Shown here piece by piece: positions 34,174 to 43,634 of a DNA stretch of 59,991 nucleotides. Below the pieces are notes generated by a model. It ran no database searches and was not told the origin of the DNA. It saw only the letters and a program-made list of their open reading frames with translations. The position numbers and the translations under genes are program-made. The stretch is from assembly GCF_015355765.1 (NCBI RefSeq), contig NZ_JACWNA010000012.1:1-59991 (forward strand), given 5' to 3'. This stretch comes from Actinomyces haliotis. GTDB lineage: Bacteria > Actinomycetota > Actinomycetes > Actinomycetales > Actinomycetaceae. Every line of letters starts with the position of its first letter. Within the stretch, counting starts at the first letter, position 1.

Positions 34174-36045
34174 GTGTCCGAGCAGACCCAGCCCGACGCC
34201 GAGCTGACGCCCACCTCCACGTCCGATGACCAGCAGCAGGGCCACTCCGGCTCCGACCCCACTCCCTCCGCCGCCGAGCGCGCCGCGAGCGAGCACGAGC
34301 GCGCCGAGCAGGCCAACCCCGCGACCGAGAGCGCGGACCCCTCGGGAAAAGCTGAGGGGGACGCGGCCAAGCCGAGCCGCGTCCCCGCAACCGACGAGTC
34401 CTTCGCCGCCCCCGAGAACGGCGGCGAGGTCGAGGACCGCCTCGAGGCCGAGGTCCGGGAGGCCGCCAGGGCCAACGCCGAGGCCGCCGACCGCGAGGAC
34501 GCCCCGGCGCCCGCCGCCACGGACACCCTCGAGGAGCCCTCCTCGGCCCAGGCCGACTCCGCCCAGGAGGCCTCCGCCTCGCACGCCGCGCGGTCCACCA
34601 CCGAGGCGCTCGCCACCGCCGCGCAGGGCGCCGCCAGCCACGGCGAGGGCACCCAGGACCCGACCGAGGGCGAGCCCTCCGACGCCCCGTCCGAGCCGGT
34701 CCCGGCTCCCACCCCCGCCGCCGTCCCGGCTCCCACCCCCGCCGCCGTCCCGGCGCCGGCCCAGGCCGCCGTCCCGACGGAGCCCGAGGTCGACCCCGAG
34801 GAGGCGCTCGACGCCGCCAAGTGGGGCCGCGTCGACGGCGAGGGACGAGTCTTCGTCCAGGACAACGGCGCCGAGCGCGAGGTGGGTCAGTTCCCCGACG
34901 CCCCGATCGCCGAGGCCATGGCCTTCTACGTGCGCCGCTTCCTCGACCTCAAGTCCTCCGTCGACCTCTTCGCGACGCGCCTGCCGCAGCTGAGCGTCCG
35001 CGAGATCGACTCGACGATCAAGACCCTCGAGGAGTCGCTCGTCGAGCCGGCCGCGGTCGGCGACCTCGAGGGCCTGCGCGCGCGCTTCGCCGCCCTCAAG
35101 GGCGTCGCCGCCGAGCGCCGAGAGGCCGTCACCGCCGAGCGCGCCGCGGCGAAGGAGCAGGCCGTCAAGGACCGCACCGCGATCGTTGAGCGCGCCGAGG
35201 CCATCGCGGCCCAGGACCCGGCACGCACGCAGTGGAAGAACTCCGGGGCCGAGCTCCGTGAGCTGCTCGAGCAGTGGAAGGGCGCCCAGCGCCGTGGCCC
35301 GCGCCTGGACCGCCCCACCGAGGACGGCCTGTGGAAGCGCTTCAGCCACGCCCGCACGACCTTCGACCGCCACCGCCGCCAGTTCTTCAGCGAGCTCGAC
35401 GCCAAGCAGTCGCAGGTCAAGGCCGCCAAGGAGGCGCTCATCAAGCGCGCCGAGGAGCTCCAGGACTCCACGGACTGGGGCGGCACCTCCGCCAAGTACC
35501 GCGGGCTCATGGACGAGTGGAAGAAGGCCGGGCGCACCTCCCGCAAGGAGGACGACGCCCTGTGGGCCCGTTTCCGCGCCGCGCAGCAGGTCTTCTTCGA
35601 CGCCCGACGTGCCAAGGACGAGGCCGTCGACGCCGAGTTCGCCGAGAACCTCAAGGTCAAGGAGGCCCTCGTCGAGAAGGCGGAGGCCCTCTTGCCCATC
35701 AAGGACGTCAAGGCCGCCAAGAAGGCCATTCGCCCCATCCAGGACGCGTGGGAGGAGGCCGGTCGCGTGCCGCGCAACGCGGTGCGTCGGATCGAGGGCC
35801 GCATGCGCGCCGTCGAGGACGCCATCCGCGAGGCGGAGAACGCCGAGTGGCGCCGGACCGACCCGGAGACCAAGGCTCGCGCCGAGGGCCTGGCCGGTCA
35901 GCTCGAGGACTCGATCTCCGAGCTGGAGAAGGACCTCGAGGCCGCCCGATCCGCCGGCGACGACAAGCGGATCGCCGAGGCCGAGGCCGCGCTGACCGCG
36001 CGCCGCGCCTGGCTCGACCAGGTCCGCCGGTCCGCCCGCGCCTGA
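34174..36045 (+). CDS. DUF349 repeat protein with disordered acidic N-terminus
   Basis: A 623 aa predicted cytosolic protein. The first 210 residues are Ala/Glu/Pro/Ser-rich and disordered, ending with a repeated TPAAVPAP unit. The remainder is helical DUF349 repeats, recognisable by W-x-x-AG-R-like segments such as LRELLEQWKGAQRRGPRLD and KYRGLMDEWKKAGRTSRKED and the final WEEAGRVPRNAVRRIEGRM. The start is GTG at 34174 because GAAGGAG lies 6 bases upstream; the in-frame ATG at 34159 has no such site. DUF349 proteins have no settled biochemical role. A perfect hairpin follows the stop. Confidence 0.85.
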   Translation: MSEQTQPDAELTPTSTSDDQQQGHSGSDPTPSAAERAASEHERAEQANPATESADPSGKAEGDAAKPSRVPATDESFAAPENGGEVEDRLEAEVREAARANAEAADREDAPAPAATDTLEEPSSAQADSAQEASASHAARSTTEALATAAQGAASHGEGTQDPTEGEPSDAPSEPVPAPTPAAVPAPTPAAVPAPAQAAVPTEPEVDPEEALDAAKWGRVDGEGRVFVQDNGAEREVGQFPDAPIAEAMAFYVRRFLDLKSSVDLFATRLPQLSVREIDSTIKTLEESLVEPAAVGDLEGLRARFAALKGVAAERREAVTAERAAAKEQAVKDRTAIVERAEAIAAQDPARTQWKNSGAELRELLEQWKGAQRRGPRLDRPTEDGLWKRFSHARTTFDRHRRQFFSELDAKQSQVKAAKEALIKRAEELQDSTDWGGTSAKYRGLMDEWKKAGRTSRKEDDALWARFRAAQQVFFDARRAKDEAVDAEFAENLKVKEALVEKAEALLPIKDVKAAKKAIRPIQDAWEEAGRVPRNAVRRIEGRMRAVEDAIREAENAEWRRTDPETKARAEGLAGQLEDSISELEKDLEAARSAGDDKRIAEAEAALTARRAWLDQVRRSARA

Positions 36046-36081
36046 CACGCTGCCCCCGCCCGCGCGGCGGTGCGCACCGGC

Positions 36082-36110
36082 GCCGGGTCCCGCGTCACGC
36101 GGGACCCGGC
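36082..36110 (+). terminator. Hairpin terminator after the DUF349 gene
   Basis: GCCGGGTCCCGCG (36082-36094) pairs perfectly with CGCGGGACCCGGC (36098-36110) across a 3-base loop; GTCGTCGTGT follows. It lies 37 bases after the stop. Confidence 0.75.
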
Positions 36111-36230
36111 GTCGTCGTGTCCGTGCCATCCCCGCCCCGGCGCACAGCGCCCTGAGCCCCGTTCGGTCTCCGTCCACAGGCCGAGGGCGGCGTCTCGCGG
36201 GACCTGCGCAGCCCCTGGCACCATCGGGCC

Positions 36231-36818
36231 ATGCTCCCGTCACCGCCTCGTGTTCCGGCTCCGCGTGTCATGCACCGCCTCATTCGGCCGGCATCCTCAC
36301 CCGCGACGACCGTCCTCGACGACGACGAGCTCGCCGTCCTGCGCGTGCCTGACCTGGACCGCGCGCTCATCGAGCGGGTGGCCGGTCTGGCAGTACCCCG
36401 GGACCTCCTGCGCACCCCCGGGACACGAGCCGGGTGCGTCGCGGAGCTGGTGCCGCCCGACGGCGCCCTCACCGATCTGACGGCCCTCTGGGTCCACGAC
36501 GGGCGCCGCCCGCCGGCCGAGAGGCTCGAGGTCTGCTCGCCCTCGCGCTCGGGCGGGTCGCGCCGCGTCCATCTGCGCAGGGAGGTGCTCACGGCCGAGG
36601 ACGTCGTCGTGCTCGGAGGGCTTCGCTGCGTCTCACCGGCGCGGGCGGCCTGCGACGTCGCCCGTACGGCACCGCCGGCGGTCGCCGTCGAGGCCCTGCT
36701 GCGGGCCCGCGACCTCGGAGAGTCCAGGACCAGTCTCCTCATCGCGCTCGAGCGCTGTCGCGGTTCCTGCGCGCGCGGCCGCCCACGAGCGCGCGGTCTC
36801 ATCATGAGCCTCGTCTGA
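36231..36818 (+). CDS. Hypothetical protein, possibly AbiEi/DUF559-type remnant
   Basis: A 195 aa reading frame I do not firmly recognise. Segments such as LDRALIERVAGLAVPRDLL and GGLRCVSPARAACDVARTAP, followed by VAVEALLRARDL, resemble the arrangement of actinobacterial proteins that carry an AbiEi-like antitoxin domain and a DUF559 nuclease, in which a conserved CTSPARTALDLAR-type stretch precedes the nuclease. Here the chain ends in an Arg-rich tail without a nuclease domain, so it may be a truncated relative. ATG at 36231 lacks a clear ribosome site; ATG at 36270 is an alternative. It stands alone between the DUF349 terminator and relA. Confidence 0.5.
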   Translation: MLPSPPRVPAPRVMHRLIRPASSPATTVLDDDELAVLRVPDLDRALIERVAGLAVPRDLLRTPGTRAGCVAELVPPDGALTDLTALWVHDGRRPPAERLEVCSPSRSGGSRRVHLRREVLTAEDVVVLGGLRCVSPARAACDVARTAPPAVAVEALLRARDLGESRTSLLIALERCRGSCARGRPRARGLIMSLV

Positions 36819-36891
36819 GGGCGTCCGCCGCCCTGGCCACCGCGCCCCACGTGCCCGCCCGGCACCACGCCCGGCCCCGGCGGGGCTCTCC

Positions 36892-39234
36892 TCAGGGCCG
36901 GGTACCGCTCCGCCTGGCGCCCCCCGCGGAGGTGCGGTGCGCCTCGAAGACGCCGTCGATCCTGCGCAGGGCGGCGAGCGTGTGGTCGAGGTGACTGGCC
37001 TCGGCGAGCTCGACGACGAAGCGCATCGTGGCCACGCGGTGCCGGCTCGTCGCCGTGTTCGCGCTCATGAGGTTGACGTGGTTGTCGGCGAAGGCTCGTG
37101 TGATGTCGGCGAGGAGCCCGCCGCGGTCCAACGCCTCGACCTCCAGCTGGACGAGGAAGGCGCTCTGGGCGTGGCTGGCCCAGCGCACGCCGATGAGCCG
37201 CTCGGGCTCCGTCTCGAGCTGCTCGACGTTCTGGCAGTCGGCCCGGTGCACCGAGATGCCGGAGCCGCGCGTGATGAACCCGACGATCGGGTCGCCGGGC
37301 ATCGGGGTGCAGCAGCGGGCCAGCTTGACGTAGACGTCGCCTTCGTCCATGCCGTCGACGACGACGCCGCCGTCACCCTGACGGGCACGCGCCCGGTTCG
37401 CCGCGGCCCTGGTCGGCAGGACCCCCTCCGCGAGGGTCTCCTCGGTGCCCGCCTCCCCGCCGAGTGCGGCGACGAGGGTGTCGACGACGTGGGCCGCGGA
37501 GACGTGCCCCTCTCCGACGGCGGCGTAGAGGCCGTCGATGTCGCCCTTGTCGAGGGTCTTGGCGACGTCGGTGAGCGACTCGTGGTTCATGAGGCGCTGG
37601 ATGGGAAGGTCCTTCTTGCGCATCGCCCGCGCGATGGCGCCCTTGCCCTCCTCGATGGCCTCCTCACGGCGCTCGCGCGAGAACCAGCCCTTGATCTTGT
37701 TGCGGGCTCGCGTCGACCCGACGAAGGCGAGCCAGTCCCGGCTGGGGCCCGCCCCCTGCGCCTTGGAGGTGAAGACCTCGACCGTGTCACCGTTCTCGAG
37801 CGGGGTGTCGAGGGGCACGAGCCGCCCGTTGACGCGGGCACCGACCGTGCGGTGCCCGACCTCGGTGTGGACGGCGTAGGCGAAGTCGACCGGTGTCGAT
37901 CCGGCGGGCAGGGCCATGACGTCGCCCTTCGGGGTGAAGACGTAGACCTGGGTGCCGGCCATCTCGTAGCGCAGCGAGTCGAGGAACTCGGCCGGGTCCT
38001 GCGTCTCCTTCTGCCAGTCGACGAGCTGGCGCAGCCAGGCCATCTCCCCGGAGTCCCGCTCGACGACCTTGCCGCCCGCGGGACTCGGCCCGGTGGCGTT
38101 CGGGTCCTCCTTGTACTTCCAGTGGGCCGCCACGCCGTACTCCGCCATCCGGTGCATCTCGTGGGTGCGGATCTGGATCTCGACGGGCTTGCCGCCCGGG
38201 CCGACGACCGTCGTGTGCAGCGACTGGTAGAGGTTGAACTTGGGGACGGCGATGTAGTCCTTGAAGCGGCCGGACATCGGGGTCCAGCGCGAGTGCAGCG
38301 AGCCGAGGACGGCGTAGCAGTCCTGGATGGTGTCGACGATGACGCGCACGGCGACGAGGTCGTAGATGTCGTCGAAGTCCTTCCCCCGCACGATCATCTT
38401 CTGGTAGATCGAGTAGTAGTGCTTCGGTCTGCCGGTGACGACGCCCTTGACGTGGTTGACCCGCAGGTCCTCCTCGATCTGGAGGCGCACCTGGCGCAGG
38501 TACTCCTCGCGTGCGGGGGCGCGCTCCGCGACCATGTGCTCGATCTCCTCGTAGACGCCCGGGTAGAGCGCCTTGAAGGAGCGGTCCTCGAGCTCCCACT
38601 TGATCGTGTTCATGCCGAGGCGGTGCGCCAGCGGCGCGTAGATCTCGAGGGTCTCCTTGGCCTTGCGGGCAGCGTTCTCGGCGGAGACGTACTTCCACGT
38701 GCGCGCGTTGTGAAGGCGGTCGCCGAGCTTGATGACGAGCACGCGGATGTCCTTGGACATCGCGATGATCATCTTGCGGACGGTCTCGGCCTGGGCGGCC
38801 TCGCCGTACTGGAGCTTGTCGAGCTTGGTGACGCCGTCGACGAGCAGCGCGATCTCGTCACCGAAGTCGGCGCGAAGGTTGTCGAGCGTGTAGTCCGTGT
38901 CCTCGACGGTGTCGTGGAGGAGGGCGGCGGCGAGGGTCTGGGGCGTCATGCCGAGCTCGGCCAGGATCGTGGCCACGGCGACGGGGTGCGTGATGTAGGG
39001 CTCGCCCGACTTGCGGCGCTGGCCCGCGTGGGCCCTCTGCGCGACCTCGTAGGCACGCACGATGAGGCTCGTGTCCGCCTTCGGGTGGTTGGCACGCAGG
39101 GCCCGAAGCAGGGGCTCGATGGCGGGTGGGGTGGAGTGGCCGCGGGAGCCGAACCACGCGAGCCTGCTCCTCACGCGGGAGCCCGGGACGACCGTGGCGT
39201 CGCCGGTGCCTGCACTGCTCTTCGTCTCCGTCAT
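36892..39234 (-). CDS. relA: RelA/SpoT bifunctional (p)ppGpp synthetase/hydrolase
   Basis: Stringent-response enzyme (780 aa), the single long RSH of actinobacteria. HD hydrolase domain about 45-200 with HD at 107-108 (LLHDTVEDT); synthetase domain about 240-360 (RGKDFDDIYDLVAVRVI, HTTVVGPGGKPVEIQIRT); TGS domain about 440-500 (VYVFTPKGDVMALPAGSTPVD); a zinc-finger-like CC motif (KLARCCTPMPGDPIVGF); ACT domain after about 700. Both catalytic domains look intact. ATG at 39234. It lies downstream of apt on the same strand but a strong hairpin separates them. Confidence 0.95.
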   Translation of the reverse strand: MTETKSSAGTGDATVVPGSRVRSRLAWFGSRGHSTPPAIEPLLRALRANHPKADTSLIVRAYEVAQRAHAGQRRKSGEPYITHPVAVATILAELGMTPQTLAAALLHDTVEDTDYTLDNLRADFGDEIALLVDGVTKLDKLQYGEAAQAETVRKMIIAMSKDIRVLVIKLGDRLHNARTWKYVSAENAARKAKETLEIYAPLAHRLGMNTIKWELEDRSFKALYPGVYEEIEHMVAERAPAREEYLRQVRLQIEEDLRVNHVKGVVTGRPKHYYSIYQKMIVRGKDFDDIYDLVAVRVIVDTIQDCYAVLGSLHSRWTPMSGRFKDYIAVPKFNLYQSLHTTVVGPGGKPVEIQIRTHEMHRMAEYGVAAHWKYKEDPNATGPSPAGGKVVERDSGEMAWLRQLVDWQKETQDPAEFLDSLRYEMAGTQVYVFTPKGDVMALPAGSTPVDFAYAVHTEVGHRTVGARVNGRLVPLDTPLENGDTVEVFTSKAQGAGPSRDWLAFVGSTRARNKIKGWFSRERREEAIEEGKGAIARAMRKKDLPIQRLMNHESLTDVAKTLDKGDIDGLYAAVGEGHVSAAHVVDTLVAALGGEAGTEETLAEGVLPTRAAANRARARQGDGGVVVDGMDEGDVYVKLARCCTPMPGDPIVGFITRGSGISVHRADCQNVEQLETEPERLIGVRWASHAQSAFLVQLEVEALDRGGLLADITRAFADNHVNLMSANTATSRHRVATMRFVVELAEASHLDHTLAALRRIDGVFEAHRTSAGGARRSGTRP

Positions 39235-39407
39235 GCTCGGATCATAGCCGTGACGGCCCTTACCTTCTGGTTGCTTCCGCGTCTCGGCCCCTCAGGGCGG
39301 GACCCGGCTCGGCGCGAGCGCGGCCGACGGCGCGGCGGACGGTCAGGCCGGTCCGCCCTGTCCGTCCCGGCCGCCCCCGCCCGCGACCGCGACCGCGGGC
39401 GACGGTG

Positions 39408-39440
39408 CGCGAGCCCCGGCCGGTGGGGCCGGGGCTCGCG
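39408..39440 (-). terminator. Perfect 14-bp hairpin between apt and relA
   Basis: CGCGAGCCCCGGCC (39408-39421) pairs with GGCCGGGGCTCGCG (39427-39440) across GGTGG. It lies 21 bases past the apt stop. No T-tract follows on the minus strand, a common form in GC-rich actinobacteria. Confidence 0.75.
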
Positions 39441-39460
39441 TGACGGTCTGGGACTGAGCC

Positions 39461-40027
39461 TCAGGCGGACTCGAAGCTGACGACGGCGTCGACCTGGCGG
39501 CCGGGCAGCTTCTCGCGGCCGCCCAGGGCGCCGAGCTCGAGCAGGACGCAGGTGGCGACGACCTTCGCCCCGGCGGACTCGATGAGCTCGATCGACGCGG
39601 CGGCCGTGCCACCGGTCGCGAGAACGTCGTCGATGACGAGGACGCGGTCGCCCTCGCGGACGTCGTCGGGTCGCAGCTCCATGCGGGCCGTGCCGTACTC
39701 GAGGGCGTAGTCGACGCCGATGACCGGCGGCGGGAGCTTGCCGGCCTTGCGCACCGTGATCATGCCGACGCCGAGACGGACGGCGAGGGGCGCCGCGAGG
39801 ATGAAGCCGCGCGACTCGAGGCCGGCGACGGCGTCGATGCGCCCGCGGTAGTGGGAGGCCAGCTCGTCGATGAAGGTGGCGAAGACGGGGCCGTTGGCCA
39901 GCAGCGGGGTGATGTCGCGGAACAGGATGCCCGGCTCCGGAAAGTCCTGCTGCTCGCGGAGGTTGTCCAGGACGATGCGCTGCAGGGACACGGGCAGCGC
40001 GTCCGGGAGCTCGTTCGACTGGGTCAT
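39461..40027 (-). CDS. apt: Adenine phosphoribosyltransferase
   Basis: Purine-salvage enzyme (188 aa) making AMP from adenine and PRPP. The PRPP-binding motif is VLVIDDVLATGGT near residues 129-141; IDAVAGLESRGFILAAPLA near 64-82 is the adenine-binding family segment. ATG at 40027 overlaps the secF stop (ATGA). The relA, apt and secDF neighbourhood is conserved in actinobacteria. Confidence 0.95.
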   Translation of the reverse strand: MTQSNELPDALPVSLQRIVLDNLREQQDFPEPGILFRDITPLLANGPVFATFIDELASHYRGRIDAVAGLESRGFILAAPLAVRLGVGMITVRKAGKLPPPVIGVDYALEYGTARMELRPDDVREGDRVLVIDDVLATGGTAAASIELIESAGAKVVATCVLLELGALGGREKLPGRQVDAVVSFESA

Positions 40028-41124
40028 GACCGCTTCTTCCTTCTCTTGGGCTGTGCGGCGGCACCGAGATGGTGCCCGGGGGTCAGGGGGGAGGCGACGG
40101 GCTCCGGGGTGACGGCGGACGCCGCCGCCGGGTCGCTCGCGACGGCGTCGGCGCGCTGGGCGCGCGCGTAGGCGACTCGCTCGGCCTGCTCGCGCACGCC
40201 CTTCTCACGGCCCCGGAGGTCGACGAGGAGCGGGGTGGCGAGGAAGATCGAGGACAGGGTGCCCGCGATCATGCCGATGAACAGCGTGAGGGCGATGTCG
40301 CGCAGGGTGCCCGCACCGAGGATGAAGGCGCCGACCACGAGGAGCGAGGCGACGGGCAGGACACCGACGATCGAGGTGTTGATCGAGCGGATGAAGGTCT
40401 GGTTGACGGCCAGGTTGGCGAGCTCGGCGTAGGTGGAGCGCGTCTGGGACTGGTAGCCGTCGGTGTTCTCACGGATCTTGTCGAAGACGACGACCGTGTC
40501 GTAGAGGGAGTAGCCGAGGATCGTGAGCACGCCGATGATCGTGGCGGGCGTGACCTCGAAGCCGCTGGCGGCGTAGACGCCGACCGTGATGACGATGTCG
40601 TGCACGAGGGCCAGGAGAGCCGCCACCGCCATCTTCCAGGTCCGGAAGTAGGCCCAGATGAGGGCGCCGACGAGCAGGAAGAAGATGACGAGGCCGCGGA
40701 TCGCCTTGCTCGTGACGTCGCTCGACCAGGTCGGGCCGATCGACGTCGCGGAGACGTCGCTGTCGTCGACCTTGTAGGCCTTCGTGAGAGCCGCGGTGAG
40801 GTTGTCGAGGTCCTTCTTCTCCAGCGTGGTGGTCTGGATGCGGACCGCGGAGGATCCCATGGTCGTCACGGAGGCGGCGTCGACGCCCTCGTCCTTGAGC
40901 ACCTTGTTGGCCGGTGACTCGGACGGGCTGGCGAGGCCGGTGATGGTGACCTCGGAGCCGCCCTTGAAGTCGATGCCGGGGTTGAGGCCCGGCTTCCACA
41001 CGAGGATGGCTGAGGCCGCGATGACGAGAACGGCGATGGTGTACCAGATCCGCCGCTTCGGGACGAAGGGGACGGAGGTGCGTCCGGAGTAGAGCTCGTT
41101 GCCGAGCTGGGCGAGGGACTTCAC
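40024..41124 (-). CDS. secF: Protein translocase subunit SecF
   Basis: Membrane subunit (366 aa) of SecDF, which uses the proton gradient to help preproteins leave the Sec channel. Six membrane segments; the first near 28-46, followed by LNPGIDFKGGSEVTI near 48-62 (the SecF signature). FIRSINTSIVGVLPVASL lies in helix 5. The C-terminus is a basic cytoplasmic tail. ATG at 41124 overlaps the secD stop (ATGA). Confidence 0.95.
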   Translation of the reverse strand: MKSLAQLGNELYSGRTSVPFVPKRRIWYTIAVLVIAASAILVWKPGLNPGIDFKGGSEVTITGLASPSESPANKVLKDEGVDAASVTTMGSSAVRIQTTTLEKKDLDNLTAALTKAYKVDDSDVSATSIGPTWSSDVTSKAIRGLVIFFLLVGALIWAYFRTWKMAVAALLALVHDIVITVGVYAASGFEVTPATIIGVLTILGYSLYDTVVVFDKIRENTDGYQSQTRSTYAELANLAVNQTFIRSINTSIVGVLPVASLLVVGAFILGAGTLRDIALTLFIGMIAGTLSSIFLATPLLVDLRGREKGVREQAERVAYARAQRADAVASDPAAASAVTPEPVASPLTPGHHLGAAAQPKRRKKRS

Positions 41125-43058
41125 TCCTGGCCCTCCTTTCGGCTCGTGGCCTGCGGGTCGACGGCGCCGTCCGCCTTCTGCGCGGTCACGGCGTGCGCGC
41201 CGTGGGCGGCGGGCTCCGTCTCCTGGCGGGCTCGGGCCTTGCGGCGCGCGAGCGACTCGCCGACCGCGGCGACGGCGGCCTCACGGCCCTTGCCGTAGGC
41301 GGAGCGGTTGCGTGCGCCGAGGTGCTCGGGGTCGAGGCCGGACAGGCGGTGCCCCTGCCCGAAGAAGGGGAAGCGCAGGATCCAGGCCATCATCGGGTGG
41401 GTGAAGGCCATGATGACGATGAGGTCGACGACGGTGGTGACGCCGAGGGTGAAGGCGAAGCCCTGGACGCCTCCGACGGCGAGGAAGTAGAGCACGACGG
41501 CGGCGACGAGGTTGACGGCGTCGGAGACGATGATCGTCTGGCGGGCGTGCTTCCAGCCCTCGTCCACGGCCGCGGAGAGGGTGCGTCCGTGGCGGACCTC
41601 GTCGCGGATGCGCTCGAAGTAGATGATGAAGGAGTCCATCGTGATGCCGATGGAGATGATGAGGCCGGCGACGCCCGCGAGGGACAGGCGGTAGCCCATC
41701 GTCCAGCTGAGCAGCGCGATCGCCAGGTAGGTGATGCCGGCGGCGACGAGCAGCGAGGCGACGGCGACGACTGCGAGACCGCGGTACTGCCACGCCAGGT
41801 AGAGGATGATGAGGATGAATCCGACGAGGCCGGCGATGAGGCCGTTGCGCAGCTGCTCGGTGCCCAGCGTCGCGGAGATCTGCTGCTCGGACTGGACCGT
41901 GAAGGTGAGCGGCAGGGAGCCGAAGGAGAGCTGGTTGGCCAGCGTGTTGGCCTCGGCCTGCTTGAAGTTGCCGGAGATCTGGACCTTGCCGTTGGTGATC
42001 GGGGTGGTGACGTCCGAGTTGAAGCCGGAGGCCATGATCGTCAGGCCGTCCAGGACGATGGCGAACTCGGCCTTCTGCGAGTCGGTCGAGGTCGTCGTCG
42101 ACGAGCTGGAGGACGAGCTCGAGCTCTTGGCGGAGTCGCGGTAGGCGAGGAGTCGCTTGGAGACGGCGGCGAACTCCTTCGTGCCCTTCTTGTCGAACTC
42201 GATGGAGACGACCCAGTTGTTCGTCGTCTGGCCCTGGCTGGTCGTCTCGAGGCCGGAGGCCGCGCTGGCGATGTCGGTGCCGGAGATGTCCGCCGGGCCG
42301 AGGATGTAGGTGGCGCCGGAGCCGTCCTTGGCGCAGGAGATGACGGCCTTCCTCGGGTCCTGGGACTGGCCGGTGAGGTTCTTCTTGGCGGTGCAGTCCG
42401 TCATGTAGGCGTCGTAGATCATCTTCTCGGTGATCCACTTGTCCGAGGAGTTGTCGTCGCTCGTGGACTCCAGCGGGTCATCGCTGATCTTGCCGTCGCC
42501 GTTGACGTCCGCGTAGGACGAGGCGACCTCCGTCGGCGTGATGGTGGCCGGCTGGGTCGCCGCGGCGCTCGGGCTTGCCGCTGCGCTCGGGGCGGAGGCG
42601 GAGGCGCTCGCCGTGGCGGCGGCCTTCACCTGGGCGTTGTACGAGGAGGCGATGGCCTGGGCGGAGCCCTGGATGATCCGGATGACGGGCCGGAAGTAGA
42701 GGACCGCGGAGTTGCGGACGAGCTCGAGAGTCTGCTCGCTCGGGTGACCGGGCAGCGAGACGACGATGTTCTGGCCGCCCTGCCGGGAGATCTGGGCCTC
42801 TGAGACTCCGGAGGCGTCGACGCGCTGCCGGATGATCTCGATGGCCTGCGTGACGTCCTCGTCGGTGATCTTCGATCCGTCGGTGGTCGTCGGGGTGAGG
42901 ATGATCTGCGTGCCGCCCTCGAGGTCGAGCGCGAGGCCCGGAGTCATCGAGGTGCGGTGCGTCGCCACGCCGGCGACGAGGGCGCCGTACCCGAGGGCGA
43001 TGACGAGGAGGAGCACCAGGAGTCGTCGTCCCGGCTTCTTGATCTGCTTGGTGGACAC
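41121..43058 (-). CDS. secD: Protein translocase subunit SecD with low-complexity and calcium-loop-like insert
   Basis: Membrane subunit of SecDF (645 aa). The first helix is about 11-33, then PGLALDLEGGTQIIL (40-54), the family signature; the C-terminal half has five membrane segments (about 400-560). The extracytoplasmic P1 domain is enlarged: an Ala/Ser-rich stretch about 146-172, DVNGDGKISDD at 184-194 (dockerin/EF-hand-like), two cysteines at 222 and 242, and a Ser/Thr run at 311-328. GTG at 43058 with a weak ribosome site (AGAAGAGA). Follows yajC by 73 bases. Confidence 0.93.
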   Translation of the reverse strand: MSTKQIKKPGRRLLVLLLVIALGYGALVAGVATHRTSMTPGLALDLEGGTQIILTPTTTDGSKITDEDVTQAIEIIRQRVDASGVSEAQISRQGGQNIVVSLPGHPSEQTLELVRNSAVLYFRPVIRIIQGSAQAIASSYNAQVKAAATASASASAPSAAASPSAAATQPATITPTEVASSYADVNGDGKISDDPLESTSDDNSSDKWITEKMIYDAYMTDCTAKKNLTGQSQDPRKAVISCAKDGSGATYILGPADISGTDIASAASGLETTSQGQTTNNWVVSIEFDKKGTKEFAAVSKRLLAYRDSAKSSSSSSSSSTTTSTDSQKAEFAIVLDGLTIMASGFNSDVTTPITNGKVQISGNFKQAEANTLANQLSFGSLPLTFTVQSEQQISATLGTEQLRNGLIAGLVGFILIILYLAWQYRGLAVVAVASLLVAAGITYLAIALLSWTMGYRLSLAGVAGLIISIGITMDSFIIYFERIRDEVRHGRTLSAAVDEGWKHARQTIIVSDAVNLVAAVVLYFLAVGGVQGFAFTLGVTTVVDLIVIMAFTHPMMAWILRFPFFGQGHRLSGLDPEHLGARNRSAYGKGREAAVAAVGESLARRKARARQETEPAAHGAHAVTAQKADGAVDPQATSRKEGQE

Positions 43059-43131
43059 GCGGTCTCTTCTCAGGATGTCGTGGGGAGGGTCGTCGAGGGC
43101 GGGACGACGGCGGTCCTGCCCGGCACGGCGC

Positions 43132-43497
43132 TCAGGCGTGCGTCCCGGACCCTTCCTCGGGCTCGGTGGCGACGGGCTCGTCGGCGGCGAGGCCCTCGGC
43201 GTCGACGACGGCGTCCTCGGCCGCGGTGCTGGAGGCGAAGGGCGGCTCCTCGGCGCCGACGACGGCGCTCTTGGCCCACAGGGACTCGTCGCCGAGCGGC
43301 GTCGCGAGGGTGACGACGTCGCCGTCGACCTCGACCACCGTTCCGTAGAACCCGGCGCGGGTCCGCACCCACGTTCCGGGGACCATCGCCTCCTCGGTCC
43401 GCCGCTCCTGCTCGGCCTGCATCTTCTGCTGCTGCTTGCGCGCGAAGTGGGACATGAGCCAGAACGCCAGGAGCATGACGACAAGGGCGGCGAGCAT
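43132..43497 (-). CDS. yajC: Preprotein translocase accessory subunit YajC
   Basis: Small membrane protein (121 aa) that joins the SecDF complex. One N-terminal helix (about 1-16, MLAALVVMLLAFWLMS), then a basic segment and a beta domain (MVPGTWVRTRAGFYGTVVEVDGD-like; RTRAGFYGTVVEVDGDVVT). The C-terminal 40 residues are acidic. ATG at 43497 with GGAG upstream. It lies between ruvB and secD on the same strand. Confidence 0.88.
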   Translation of the reverse strand: MLAALVVMLLAFWLMSHFARKQQQKMQAEQERRTEEAMVPGTWVRTRAGFYGTVVEVDGDVVTLATPLGDESLWAKSAVVGAEEPPFASSTAAEDAVVDAEGLAADEPVATEPEEGSGTHA

Positions 43498-43634
43498 GGT
43501 GCGGACTCCGAATCGTTGAGGGGCGCCACCCCGTGGAGCACGAGGGGCCGCGGCGAGTCTAGGCCACGCCTCCGCGCGGGAGGCGGCGCGGGAGGCGGGA
43601 GGCGCGTCACGTCTCGGGGTGTGACTCGCGCTCC

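Noticed and set aside
36937-39480. Long plus-strand open frame opposite relA
   Set aside because: Same antisense artefact; all conserved RSH domains are on the minus strand.
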